Origin: Thermomucor indicae-seudaticae
Taxonomy: Eukaryota; Mucoromycota; Mucoromycetes; Mucorales; Lichtheimiaceae
NCBI GenBank assembly: GCA_000787465.1
Contig: JSYX01000448.1
Coordinates: forward strand, 1 to 29,088
DNA length: 29,088 nucleotides
Direction: 5' to 3'
The notes under the pieces were generated by a model, which had not been told where the DNA came from, ran no database searches, and was given only the letters and a program-made list of their open reading frames with translations. Below are positions 1 to 10,342 of the stretch, in pieces (position 1 is the first letter of the stretch; every line of letters begins with the position of its first letter). Made by a program: the position numbers and the translations under genes.

Positions 1-20
1 CTCCGGGAAAAATCCAGTAG

Positions 21-1015
21 TCTAGAATCCTGCTCTCGGATAAGGAGAAACTGATTGACCTGGTCCTGAAAAAGGAAGAACCAATTGCTTTGGCGGCTGC
101 CAGGCTTAGAATTGCGAAGCAAACGGCATCAAGCATCGTAAAACGTTATCAAGAAGGCAGACTCGACAACAAGAAACGCAGTGGTGCCTACAATACGAAG
201 TTGAATCAAGAACAAACGACTACATCAAGGAACTCATTGACAACGATAATCAAATCACTCTTCAAGATATTAAGCGCATGGTTGAGAAGGGGTTCCCCGG
301 CATTCACATTTCCGGAAGTGGACTGGCCAAACACATCGGTAAACACCTTCATTACATTCTGAAGAGATCCTAGCGGTACCCTGCCGCCCGCATGGAACCG
401 CGAGTTATTGAAGAACGATACCAATTTGTCCTCAGCCTGCAAGAAAGGCAGATTTACTACCACCACAACTGCGCTTTTGTGGACGAAACTGGCTTCAACC
501 TGTGGACGACCCGCGGACAAGCCCGGTCAGCGCGAGGGGAACCTGTGTATGTCGTTGTCCCTACGCAACGTAGTCAAAACATAACATTCATTGGAGCAAT
601 TTGTGCGTCTGGCCCCATCATGTTTCGAGTTAGGTTTGGCGGAGCAACCAACGAAGTTTTCTGCGAATTTCTGCGTATGCCTGTTGAACGCTTGGACCGA
701 TGGTCATTCCCACGCCAATTCCTGGTAATGGACAATGCGTCTATCCACAAGACGGCCGCGGTACGGGAGTTCCTTGCACAAACAAGGCACACTCCCGTAT
801 ATATTCCTCCGTACTCCCCATTCTTAAATCCTATTGAAGAGTACTTCTCAAAATATAAGCAGTACGTCAAGCGAAGCCGATTGGAAGCACAAGAGGGCCT
901 CTCGCAGCGGTTAGAACAAGGATACGAATGCATAACTGTAGAAGACTGTCAAGGCTGGATACGCCATTCAGTATCCCACTTTCAAAAGTGCCTCTTGCGA
1001 GAGGACTTTGTCTAA
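21..1015 (+). pseudogene. Decayed IS630/Tc1-mariner DD34E transposase
   Basis: This is a remnant of a cut-and-paste DNA transposase. The N-terminal part (about 21-205) reads as a helix-turn-helix DNA-binding domain (for example RIAKQTASSIVKRYQEG). The C-terminal part (392-1015) is a DDE_3 catalytic domain with the first Asp in FVDETGF, the second in LVMDNASIHK and the Glu in SPFLNPIEEYF. The spacing from second Asp to Glu is 34 residues, so it is DD34E. The gene is broken. The HTH frame is left near 197-205 by a frameshift, and the next frame (IKELIDNDNQITLQDIKRMV) runs to an in-frame TAG at 371-373 before the catalytic part. No start Met is visible and the left end is close to the window edge. 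The catalytic half is intact, so the decay may be recent. Two copies of TGTCCGAAA downstream (1070-1100) may belong to the right terminal repeat. Confidence 0.9.
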
Positions 1016-1122
1016 AAATGATTGAATAAATACTGTCGTTTTAGCTGGTCCCAATATGGTTGAGCCTCTGTCCGAAATTTGTTGTGCACTTGTCCGAAAC
1101 AGAAAATCCTGTAATGGCTTAG

Positions 1123-1269
1123 GTTGGGCAGTTCTGGAATCGTGACGTAAACGCGGGCAGGAACATTAGAGACATCCTCATAGAATACATACGGTCAGGG
1201 TGTCGGCTAGACTCTAGGCCGCTACAGCTCCAACGGCCAGGAGCTAGACGGCAGGGAACCGTCAACTAA
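1123..1269 (+). pseudogene. C-terminal fragment of a TnpB/Fanzor-type nuclease
   Basis: This is a 48-codon open stretch ending at TAA 1267-1269 and preceded by an in-frame TAG at 1120. It encodes GQFWNRDVNAGRNIRDILIE and then an Arg-rich tail with LQRPGARRQ. The block WNRD-VNA-x-RNI is the RuvC-III signature of the TnpB (OrfB_IS605) family and its eukaryotic Fanzor relatives, in which the Asp is catalytic. The rest of the nuclease is missing. Just upstream another frame contains a CNG.G string that could be a decayed end of the zinc ribbon, but this is weak. The fragment starts about 110 bp after the DD34E transposase, on the same strand. Fanzor genes are known as cargo of several eukaryotic transposon classes, including Tc1/mariner. 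Identity rests on the motif alone, so a short chance match is possible but unlikely. Confidence 0.68.
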
Positions 1270-2043
1270 GGGCGTAATTTGCCCCCAGGGTTCACGTAAG
1301 TTGGGCAATCATCTCCGTATGGACACTGTCACTGAATTCCCTTAAAAAAGCCGAACCCCCCCTGTCACACGATTCCTGCGAAGAACTTCATGAACGCGGT
1401 GCACCAAATCGCGAGATGGATCTAAGTATTACGACGAGTTTGCATCCTAAATTCTTGTCATCGCATTATATACGTATAGTACAGATCGTAGCACGGGTAC
1501 ACGATAAACGGGTGCAGTCTTGCACACTTTCGGATCGCTTCATCGCAATTTACGATCCACTGCCCTGAGAGCAATACATGGGGAGCTGTTGCTTATCACT
1601 GAACAGGGCTTTCGTAATATGGCATGAACATGGTTTATTCACACTTGAAATCTCAAGAAACTGCCCGTCCACTAGTATTTTGCCGCTCTCCGATGGACTC
1701 CATTGTAAAACGCCATCACTCGGACATGCCTTTTGGTAATTCGGTAACAACGATCCTTGCGACCGCCACTACTTCCAGTAAATGTTTACTTGCGGTTAAG
1801 GGTTCAGACAGCGGAATGTACACAGCAGTCATTCCATGGATATAAAGTTTCCGTTCTGCATAATGATAATGCTTCGCCTGTAATTGGGGGAAACGGTGTT
1901 TTCATGTCTTTGCAATGCCATGACGACGGTATTTCACCCATGATCTTTGCATAACTTGAGATCATTCTGACGCTTTGGAATTGATATATAAAGGAGAGCT
2001 AAAGAGTGGGTGGCAGATCCAGCAGTTAACTTTTTTAGCAGCG
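1270..2043. other. Gene-free stretch after transposon debris
   Basis: I see no convincing coding region here. The short ORFs near 1550-1950 have no recognisable domain and overlap each other on both strands. The first 100 bp may still be transposon sequence: a short GGGC/GCCC inverted repeat lies at 1270-1284, just past the nuclease stop codon. The right end is the promoter of the small gene that starts at 2044. Confidence 0.5.
1985..1992 (+). promoter_or_regulatory. TATA box of the small Q/N-rich gene
   Basis: TATATAAA lies 52 bp before the ATG at 2044. That spacing suits a TATA-driven start with a leader of about 20-30 nt. Confidence 0.6.
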
Positions 2044-2439
2044 ATGTCGAATTCGAACACCTACAACGCATTCAGAGACTACTCTAAGACGCCCCGAGAA
2101 CGTCAGCAAGCTTTGAACGATGTTGTTGACATGAACACGCAAGAAGAGGATTATTTGCAGTCCTCGGACTTGAGCAACCCGCAAGAGCAGGCTGGGCAAC
2201 ATCAGAGTAATTACCAGGATCAGCCTGTCCAGACCCAATGGTCCAACTACCGCTCTGCTTATGGCAACAACGATATGAACGATGCAGCGTGGGGCCAGCA
2301 GAACGACGTTACGGCAAGCTCGTATCAACAAGCGTCGAGCGTTTACACGGAAACCCAAGACCCATCTGATCCCCAAAACAGAACGTCGTACAATCGCATG
2401 CAGCAGCCTGAACGAAAGACGGGCAGATACAATTGGTAG
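2044..2439 (+). CDS. Small Q/N-rich, probably disordered protein
   Basis: Single-exon gene of 131 residues. The start is the first ATG after the TATA box; the reading frame is open upstream but has no other Met. The product is hydrophilic and rich in Gln, Asn, Ser, Tyr and Asp, with no membrane segment or known domain. It opens with SNSNTYNAFRDYSKTPRERQ, has a short acidic patch (NTQEEDYLQ) and many QQ, SSYQQ and NNDM stretches, and ends in a basic KTGRYNW tail. The composition resembles low-complexity regions that phase-separate or bind RNA, but no function can be assigned. An AATAAA at 2479-2484 could be its poly(A) signal. Confidence 0.6.
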   Translation: MSNSNTYNAFRDYSKTPRERQQALNDVVDMNTQEEDYLQSSDLSNPQEQAGQHQSNYQDQPVQTQWSNYRSAYGNNDMNDAAWGQQNDVTASSYQQASSVYTETQDPSDPQNRTSYNRMQQPERKTGRYNW

Positions 2440-3474
2440 ACGCTCCCGTTGATATAGCTGGTAGCTGATAGGAACGATAAATAAATTTGTAAGAGATGTG
2501 CTACGTTTCGCGCAAGTGATACAACCTTTATCTTGAGCAATGATCAGTATTAATTCATAGAAATGTGGATTTCTAGTCAAGGGGGAAAAGAAGAGTACAA
2601 TCCCCCACGCCCCCACACCCCCACACGTTTGTTTGACTAGTATGCTCAGGGCGGAATGCTTGTTATGCCTGCAGAATAAACGGGTATCAATGTTTTTGTT
2701 TAGCTCAAGCCTAAATAATAACATTCGTCTTGGCACGTGTGCTGGACCAAAACAATGGCGGTCAATTATTTACGGAAGTCATCCCGGGACACGCGACTTT
2801 TATGAAAAAGATTAGAAAACTTTCCAGTGGGCGTAGGACTGTAGAAATTTGGCATGGCGTGTGTTCTGGCCCCCCACGCTAACAGAAACCACACTAACGT
2901 GCTTTGCCATGTGCCGCAAACCAAGGGTGCAATGTCCATAAGCTTAAAAATAGCTCTGGAACGGAATGAGGGCTCTGCTTAATTAGGAAATGATATGCTC
3001 TGACTTGATTGGATGGCGGTTAATGAGCACAAAGTGCGGTCTTTGAATGCAAATGTAACTTAATACCAAAAGTGGTATGAGCAAGGAGTCCAGAACGTGT
3101 GATCTCTGGAATAGCAGCCAAAGATAACAGCAACAAGCAACCCCCAAAACGAAAATCACGGATACAGAGAGCAGGCTGAGAGAGCACAGGAGAGAAGGAA
3201 ATGCTCGTTGATCGAGGGCGTCCGTGATTAGTGTGCCTCGCTCAAGGTTCTTTTTTTCGATCTCCACTTTGATTCCGGGTGGTCCTACCTCCCTAATTTT
3301 TTTTTCATGTGTAAAAGTCGGGCACCCATAGCATTTCTTCTTTTTTCTCTCTTACTGCTATAAGCTTAGACCGAGGACCTTTTTTCTTTCTCTCTTTTTG
3401 ACGTTCCTGGTTTTTCCCCCATCCCTATTCCTTTCATTCTCCATTATCCATCTGAGCACTCCCTTTCCGGGCTC
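2440..3474. other. Intergenic region with CT-rich promoter
   Basis: No supported gene. The stretch holds a C-rich CCCCCAC repeat tract around 2600-2626. From about 3285 to 3470 the + strand is strongly pyrimidine-rich (runs of T and TTTCTTTCTCTC), typical of fungal core promoters. This belongs to the kelch gene that starts at 3475. Confidence 0.5.
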
Positions 3475-6400
3475 ATGAAAGCAGCACTTACATATCTTCT
3501 CGTGGGCCTTCTCTGGTCGGCCACAGTCTGTCATGCTTACTTTTACGTGCCCAACTTTATGAGCACGCTTCCCTTCAAGGGTGGCATGGCATATGCAACC
3601 CGAGGGAACTCGCTTATACTGTTTGGCGGTGAAAACGCAACGACTTCGTACACCAACGACCTTTACCAACTTACGCAGACAGGGCAGTCGACGACTTCAT
3701 CGTTCACTTGGCAGAAACTTCCGCAGACGAACGCACCTTCCGGCAACCTGTATGGACAGGGCATCGTTTCCAAGAGCGGCGATACGTTCCTCCTGATGGG
3801 CGGCGTTTCGCAGTCCACCGTGAACCAGATCGTGCCTCTCCAGATGTACTCGTACAGTTTCTCGACTCAAAGCTGGAGTGCTTGGCCCAACAATACAATG
3901 AATGCGACCGTCGGTGTTCCTCTGAATCGACAGCTTTTCAGTGCGACTTACGATAACGACACGATGGTATACATTTGCGGCGGTGCCCTGAACGCTTCAA
4001 TCATCTTCAACAACTGTTTTGGACTGAATACGAACACGATGCAGTTCAGTCAGCTCGCCAACTTGCCTTTACCACGCTATGGACACACCGCTTCCCTGTT
4101 GAGGTGAGCTAATCCTGCCAAAAATAACCACACGTGCCAGGTTCAATTTTTATTGATTCAAAATTTCCCTTGTGCTCCCCGACTCGGGGTGTGCGTGTAT
4201 CAACCATAGTAACGGCAAATTGGTTGTCATTGGTGGTGTTGTTCTGGATACGTCGACGGGCGCCCGTGCCTTGGCTTCCATGCACACTGTATGGGTTTAC
4301 GACATTGCTTCGAATACGTGGACTCAGCAGCAAACTTCGGCAGCGAACAACGTATATCCCTCGACTCGCTCCGCTCACAATGCCGTCGTCAGTATGTATA
4401 CGATCGCTTCTTTTGTGGCATGTGACATACAAGCGGTTAACTTTCTTTGTTCTATATTTTTACCTTGACCACAGCTTCGGACAATAAGATTATTGTCTTT
4501 GGAGGTACACAGACACAATTTATTTTAATGATTAGAACAAGTGAATTCATTTCCTCCCCTTTTAGGTGATAACGGGGCTGACGAACGGGACCGTCAATAC
4601 CTGAATGCTGTCGCTATCCTTGACACCAGTACTTGGACTTGGACGGTTCCTACTGTCAGTGGTATTCCGCCTTCCCGTCGCTCGTACGCTGTTGCTGGTA
4701 TTTTGGATGGTAGCCATTTAACCGTTGCTTTCGGTAAGGAAAGAAAGAAACATGCAGAAACAAGTTAAATCTCACTGATAACGGAATTTATTCAGGCGAG
4801 GCATTGAACACATACTACAACGACATCAACGTGTACAGCATCAGCGATTCATCGTGGCTTCAATCATTTGATGCCACTAGCGATAGCTCTGACTCTGGTG
4901 TATCTGCTGGCTTGATCGCTGGTGTGACCATTGCCGGTGTTGTGCTGCTGGCCATTATTCTCTTCCTGATCTGGCGGTTCCAATCATACGTTCGATGGCT
5001 TGTTGTTCGTATCCACCACGATATCTGGAAGCCTCGGTATGTGCCGAATACCTGTAATGATCAAGCTCTGAGCTTACTCACGCTGTTTTTTCGATGTTTG
5101 TAGTACTGGTGAACCTGTATGGGCCGAGACGACTCGCATTGTTACCCAAGTCTTTTTGCTGTTCTTGTTTATCTGTTTCTTGGTATTCGTGATCCGGCAA
5201 GCAGTGACAAGTCCTAATGTTACACAAACGATTGAGGAAGCCACCGCCCAGGTTGATGTACCAGGTAGGTGCGCCACCCACCCACCAGTTTGCGTGAGAC
5301 AACTAATTGTGTGTGTGTGTGTGTGCGCTTGTTTGGCAGATGTTCGCTTCTGCTTCGAAGGGTTCCCAACGTACGGCGCTGGCGACATGCGCAACCCGGG
5401 CGTTGTATGTCAAACGGACAACGGATATTCGTGCTCAGGCTACATTCAGGCTCTGAACATGAGCATCTTTACTCCAACTTTTGCTTCCAACTTGGGCGCG
5501 GTGAATTGCTTTTTGTTCCGTACCGATGAATCCTTCCAAATGACCTCGACCTCGGGCGCCAACAATGGGTCGCGTATGCTATTCACCCTGTTTGGCGACC
5601 AGACCATTTCGTACGGACGAATTCATGTTTCGGTGTATCCCAAAGCCATGGACCCGAACGTCAAAGTATACAACCTCGACGACGACGGTGTGACGGTCAT
5701 CATGTCCGATTTCGACGTCGCTAACTGGCAGAATGGAGAGCGTAACGACATCGAAACCGAAAACGTCTATACGCTTGAGCCTTTCACATACAGCGCTCTG
5801 AGTTACAACCTGATTGATCACCGCTACCTGCAACCTGTGGGATGGAACTATGTCGGATTTGCACCGATCACCAACTCGACGCCGGAAGTCACCACCAACT
5901 TTAGACAGGAGGCACCGAATCCGAACTATACCGCGACACACTCTGACCTGGGTTTCATTGCGATTTTCCCAGAAAGCTTCGTGAACATCACCGAACGTGA
6001 GGTGAAGATGTACACGCTTCTGAACGCGCTCGGATTTGTCGGCGGTATCTTTGGTCTGTTGGTCAGTTTGCAGACATGGATGTTTGGTTTCCGTCCACGT
6101 TCGCCGTGGGGTGTCGTGCACCGCTGGTCCGTTGGTGACATGAAGCGGTCTTTGCTCCGTGGTCTTCAGGCCAACTTTAAGACGAGCGAGTCGTCAATTC
6201 CACTCGTTCACCCACTGCACCCGCGATTCAGCATGAACAATATTGCCGATCTGGGTTATGAATCCGAAAGCCAGCGTATCTCTCGTGTCGAAGAGCGCAT
6301 GCAGATCTTGGAGCTCCTATTCAAGTCTTACTATGTCGACGATGAGATCTTCCGGTCACTCGACGACGCCACCAAGACGATGCCCATGTCGCCGACCGCG

Positions 6401-6583
6401 AACCGTGGCCCGTTGTTCCCGTCCAACGAGAAATCGGACCCGTTTGCACGCAACGACAATGCAGGTGGTTTCTCCCACATGTTCAACAACCACAGACAGA
6501 GCGTAGCAAGCACAAGCAGTGATAGCCAATCCCAACGGCGCTTGAACCAACCCGGTGATCAGGTACCTCTTCGTGAACTCTAG
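3475..6583 (+). CDS. Kelch-repeat membrane protein, seven exons
   Basis: The model is join(3475-4103, 4210-4391, 4475-4504, 4566-4733, 4796-5036, 5104-5264, 5340-6583), giving 884 residues; all six introns are GT..AG and keep frame. A signal peptide (MKAALTYLLVGLLWSATVCHA) leads into kelch beta-propeller repeats, seen as paired glycines with a following aromatic (ILFGGENA, LLMGGVSQ, YICGGAL, VVIGGVVLD, IIVFGGDNG, VAFGEALNTYYNDI). Next come a transmembrane helix (GLIAGVTIAGVVLLAIILFL), a second one (VFLLFLFICFLVFVI), a Cys-containing, N-glycosylation-rich domain of about 270 residues beginning VRFCFEGFP, a third helix (LLNALGFVGGIFGLLVSL) and a Ser/Asn-rich tail of about 180 residues. The propeller is therefore outside or lumenal and the tail probably cytosolic. 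Kelch domains usually bind proteins or glycans. A surface or endomembrane receptor-like role is inference. Confidence 0.85.
5308..5325. repeat. (TG)9 microsatellite in a kelch-gene intron
   Basis: Nine TG units end 14 bp before the AG (5338-5339) of the 75-bp intron 5265-5339, where a polypyrimidine tract would normally sit. Confidence 0.9.
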
Positions 6584-6913
6584 TTTTAATATCTTATCCT
6601 CTTATTTCACCTGACCGCGACTACTACTTTTGCGCAGGTCTGATGTATTCATCTGGCCCCCGCACAAAGGAGCCGTTTTTTCTTTACGTCGGTCCTAATA
6701 TATCCCACTTGTGCTCTTAAATTCTCTCTATCTTCTCTGGCATTGTCGAGCACGCTTCTTCCATTTATATAGTCTTTCTTTTCCATAGCTCGTTCTATTG
6801 AATATGTTTGGCCATGTTCTTTAGCGACAAGATTCCCTCTCTTTTCTTTTTTTTAGTCCCTTCAATTAGAATGCGAAAATGAAGTCATTTTTGTTTCCCT
6901 CCTTCTAACTTTG
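6584..6913. other. Kelch 3' region and next-gene promoter
   Basis: This 330-bp gap has no coding sequence. It is T- and CT-rich, with TTCTCTCTATCTTCTCT near 6722 and a T run near 6847, and most likely holds the 3' UTR of the kelch gene and the promoter of the adenylyltransferase-like gene. Confidence 0.5.
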
Positions 6914-7660
6914 ATGATGACTGTACGAGAACAGGTTTCTTCTCTACTCGCTAACCTGTCTGATTTTGCCCTAACGTACCCACCGAAATGGTCGTTGCCT
7001 CCTCCGCGCTCTGACGGCGCACCTCACCGTCTGCTCATTCTCGATTCGTCCTTCAATCCGCCCACACGTGCGCACGTCGCTCTCCTTACAGCTGCCCAGG
7101 CACATTACCCAGCGAATCACTTTGCTGCCCGGTTATTACTCTTTGCGACACGGAATGCCGACAAGCAATTGACGGGGGCTTCTGCGGTGCAGCGACTTGA
7201 AATGATGGAGATCTTGGCGAAAAAACATGGGGCACTTGTCGGTGTCACGCGGCATGCGCGCTTTGTGGACAAGGCAACCCATTTACAGGCTTGGTTTGGC
7301 AGCAAGGTGGAGCTCTATTTTATCATGGGCTACGACACCATCACGCGGTTCCTGGACCCTGTGTATTATGAGCCGACGCCAGTGCACGAAGCACTTGCGC
7401 CGTTTTTCCAGCATGCGAGACTGGTGTGTGCCGACCGAGCCGGGCTGAGCAATGACTTTTCCTCGGAAGCCATACGGCGATACAGCGACAAGATCGACCG
7501 GATCTCGATTGCCAGTGACCCGGAAGTGGCTGCGTTGTCCAGTACGCTTGCGCGCTCCGTTGCCAAGGGGACTGATACTGGGAAACGGTTGGAAGACATT
7601 GTAGAGGACGAGGTTGCAGAATACATTCGATCTGAGCATCTCTATATATCTAAGGAGTAA
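6914..7660 (+). CDS. POF1/NMNAT-like nucleotidyltransferase
   Basis: Single-exon gene of 248 residues. Two consecutive ATGs (6914, 6917) are possible starts; the first is used. The N-terminal Rossmann strand RLLILDSSFNPPTRAH (about 39-54) carries the GxFNPxHxxH-type signature of the nicotinamide mononucleotide adenylyltransferase/cytidylyltransferase superfamily, although the first signature His is Thr. The segment ELYFIMGYDTITRFLDPVYY corresponds to the substrate-binding GxD region. ALSSTLARS near the C-terminus matches the ISSTxxR phosphate-binding motif. Yeast Pof1 and related fungal proteins share this layout, and the fit to that branch is better than to the main NMNAT. The likely activity is nucleotide transfer in NAD or related metabolism, but the substrate is uncertain. 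The 3' end is 91 bp from the stop of the convergent elongase gene. Confidence 0.8.
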   Translation: MMTVREQVSSLLANLSDFALTYPPKWSLPPPRSDGAPHRLLILDSSFNPPTRAHVALLTAAQAHYPANHFAARLLLFATRNADKQLTGASAVQRLEMMEILAKKHGALVGVTRHARFVDKATHLQAWFGSKVELYFIMGYDTITRFLDPVYYEPTPVHEALAPFFQHARLVCADRAGLSNDFSSEAIRRYSDKIDRISIASDPEVAALSSTLARSVAKGTDTGKRLEDIVEDEVAEYIRSEHLYISKE

Positions 7661-7751
7661 AAGGAAAAACACAAAGACTAAGGACTTGCTTTTATGTATG
7701 GAGCTAGATGCAAGAACGGGTAAAGCAAAAATTATTAGGATGTTGGTAGTA

Positions 7752-8847
7752 TTAAATCTTTTTGCTTTTCTTTGCCACATCCTTCTTTGCAGCCTTGCCG
7801 TTTTCGACGGCTGCAGCCTTCTTCTTGTAAGTGATGCGGTAAAAGTTGATGAACAAGAACAAGTACGATGTAAGTAAGGCGCAACCGAACCAGGCGGCGC
7901 CTTCATCGCCGGAGCATGTGCCAAAGTTGGGTAATGAGGGAGCGTACTTGTCGGCATAAAAGGTGTAGGTGCAGCTGTAGATAACGACCAGATCAATGAC
8001 GAATTGGATGATTTGCATCGTCGTCAGATAGCGTTTCCACCAGATCTTGGCACCCGATGCCGTACGGAAGTAGTAGTAGTACATCAAAACATGGACTGTC
8101 AAGTTTAGCGTGATAGGCACCCAGGACTAGAACAGGATTTCTTCGTCAATCAGGATCCCCTCCCACTCAAAGAAGATGTTTTACTTACCACAGTGGTTCT
8201 GCCAACAAGCTGAGTGTAGCAGAGGACCATGGTCATGCTATGATGAAAGTAATGCAAAAATTCTGTATATAGGGGGTGTGTCAGAGCACGGCAACCAAAC
8301 ACAATAGGAATGAGCCACCACTTTACCCAACTTTTTCTTTTTGACAACCAAAAAGACAGTGTCCAGCAATTCCCAATACTTGACCAAGTAGTTGAGGTAG
8401 TACAAAAGTTCGTGCTTTTGGGTCCACGCGTCAGGAGAGCAGATGGTGTAGTAGAGACCATGACGGGCCAATTGCGGAACCAGTTGTTCAACAAGCAGCA
8501 GCAAAAGGGCAAGCGAAACGAACGTTAACAAAAAGTTGTGCACTTTGAAGAGGACTTGCGGATTCATGGGGGCGGAATCTCTCAAAAGGTACTGACCACC
8601 GAAAATGACAACAAGGTAGGTCACGCAAGTAATCAGCACTGTATGTTTCTCTGTTGTTAGCTCTTTCCCTCTCTTGAGTGGGCAAAGACAATAACGTACC
8701 TTCTGGAGTGGTCGACAAAGGCGTCTCACCCTCAACAAAGGCAAATGTATCGGCAGATTTGCCCATAACAGCAGTGTATAGCTGATCAAAGTACCCATAC
8801 AGATAGACACCAAAGGGTCTATCGACGCTAAACTGAATGTCGGCCAT
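7752..8847 (-). CDS. ELO-family fatty-acid elongase
   Basis: The model is complement join(7752-8126, 8189-8262, 8327-8638, 8700-8847), giving 302 residues; introns of 62, 64 and 61 bp are GT..AG. ELO proteins are endoplasmic-reticulum 3-ketoacyl-CoA synthases that add malonyl-CoA to long-chain acyl-CoA. Family marks are KYWELLDTVFLVVKKKK, the histidine box HYFHHS (HxxHH, about 157-161), the conserved LNLTVHVLMYYYYF and a Lys-rich C-terminus (AKKDVAKKSKKI) suited to ER retention. Several hydrophobic spans are visible. The second intron falls just before the histidine box. Length and motif order fit fungal Elo2/Elo3-type enzymes, but chain-length preference cannot be read here. The gene is divergent from the coactosin gene. 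Confidence 0.93.
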
Positions 8848-9815
8848 CACGCCCTCGTTGTCTCCTTGGCTTGTGTATAAAAGAAGGGAAAGAGAGAGAG
8901 GAAGAGGAGGGCCCTGTCTGGAGAAAATTTTATTACGACTATCATAAAATAAAACTTTCTGCCGTCGCTTTTCCAAATTCGCGCGGTGGCCCTCACAGCA
9001 AACGTGGCACAACCGGTTGGTTATTTTACTGTCCTTTTTGGCGTTCACGTGAATCCTGGTTTGCGTCTATCAGAATAAACCTACTTTACATCAAACCAAA
9101 CCCGATGTATCTGCCAAAGATCTGGAGCACTTTATTTTGCTGGCCGTTCTGTATTTTGGTTTGGTCTGCCACGCACCCGCTATCGTGGGCCAAGTGCGGG
9201 GCGGACAACAGATTCTGACAACAATGGATCCGGACATTATTTCCGAGCCTCCATGCAGACGCCATTGGAGGCAAGACAAACGAGTCATCGATGCAAGAAC
9301 ATAAAAAGATAAATCAAGATGAATCCGGCGATACGCAAATGGTTGTCATGTCAAAATACAAAACGAAGAGTAATATTATGAAACCGTCTCTGCCAGATCC
9401 GCGAGCTGGTTTGTTTCAACGCTTCCCGATATAACTGACTATCATTGTCATGACGATTGATTAATTGGTTGGGAGAATGAAAACGCTGGTGATAGTTATG
9501 GTTGCTACATGGTTATTCTACCCACTCAGGATTTACTGTGTCCAAAAAAACCGGATTGGCTCTTGATGCAAAGCCAAACCAAGGCTTTACGGGTAATCAT
9601 TTTGCATAAGCGCTAAATATATATAGACGACTTCGCAAACTGGCTTCCTCTCCAGCAGCGTAAGAGCAACACTCAAAGCACGCGTCTTGAACTTTGTGCA
9701 ATCCAGTCAGGTCGGTATCTGATTGGTTTTTCTGACCAAACGGTGTAGCTCGCCACACAGGCACAGAACTGTGTGGCGGAGAATCTCTCGCCCCTGTCAT
9801 CACCCCTTCATCATC
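8848..9815. other. Divergent promoter region (elongase / coactosin)
   Basis: This gap of about 970 bp separates the two divergent starts. No ORF has recognisable content. The elongase side has a purine-rich tract at 8880-8910 (GAAAGAGAGAGAGGAAGAGG). The coactosin side has the TATA box at 9618-9625. The middle (about 9000-9500) shows nothing I can name. Confidence 0.5.
9618..9625 (+). promoter_or_regulatory. TATA box upstream of the coactosin gene
   Basis: TATATATA lies about 190 bp before the ATG at 9816, implying a leader of roughly 160 nt if it is used. Confidence 0.45.
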
Positions 9816-10342
9816 ATGTCCTTGGACGTCTCTGATCCAGCACTTCTTACAGCCTACGAGGATGTCCGAGATGACAAGACATCGACGGACTGGGCATTCT
9901 TTGATTTCGCTGATGGCAAGCCCGACCGTTTAAAAGTAGCCGGCACTGGGTCTGGAGGACTGTCTGAATTCATTGCCCAATTAAAACCTAATGTTGCAGG
10001 ATGGGGTTACGTTCGGATGAACATGAGTAACGATGAGTAAGTGCTATTCCCGTAGCTCTCTTCCACGGGCCCTCTTTTTTTTTAGCACAGAGCCCCCACT
10101 GACTCGCTTCCAGGTATTCACAACGAGTAAAGTTTGTTCTTGTTCCTTGGTGCGGCGAGTCTGTGGGTGTTATGCGCAAGGCAAAGCTCAGCATCCAAAT
10201 TGCCGATGTGAAGAGTATATTGCGTAACTATCACATCGAAGTACCGGCTTCGTCAGTACAAGACCTCGATGAACAGGAAATTCTGACCAAACTTCGGAGG
10301 GCTGGTGGTGCCAATTATGATCGACAGTCGAGCAACTATTAA
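9816..10342 (+). CDS. Coactosin-like ADF-H actin-binding protein
   Basis: The model is join(9816-10036, 10114-10342), 149 residues, with one 77-bp GT..AG intron. The protein is a single ADF-homology domain. Family signs are the opening DPALLTAYEDVRDDKTSTDW, then FDFADGKPDRLKVAGTGSGG, the WGYVRMNMSNDE strand, and RVKFVLVPWCGESVGVMRKAK, the actin-contact strand and helix. Coactosins bind F-actin and oppose capping or severing. They differ from cofilin by this shorter form and the KFVLVPWCG segment. A C-terminal tail (ILTKLRRAGGANYDRQSSNY) also matches the coactosin pattern. It acts in the cytosolic actin cytoskeleton. It is convergent with the microexon gene, 114 bp away. Confidence 0.92.

Noticed and set aside
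2035..2736. Long minus-strand ORF (233 codons) opposite the small Q/N-rich gene
   Set aside because: It is Arg/Val/Leu-rich with no domain. The length follows from the codon bias of the opposite strand, and the + strand gene has a TATA box and a sensible start.
2983..3267. Minus-strand ORF with a hydrophobic segment
   Set aside because: No family match, no promoter and no homology cue. It overlaps the CT-rich promoter zone, where hydrophobic translations arise by chance.
5579..6121. Minus-strand ORF of 180 codons inside the kelch gene
   Set aside because: It is an antisense shadow of the last exon, which carries clear membrane and domain signals on the + strand.
7283..7996. Minus-strand ORF spanning the gap between two convergent genes
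   Set aside because: It overlaps the nucleotidyltransferase antisense and the elongase end in another frame; no domain.
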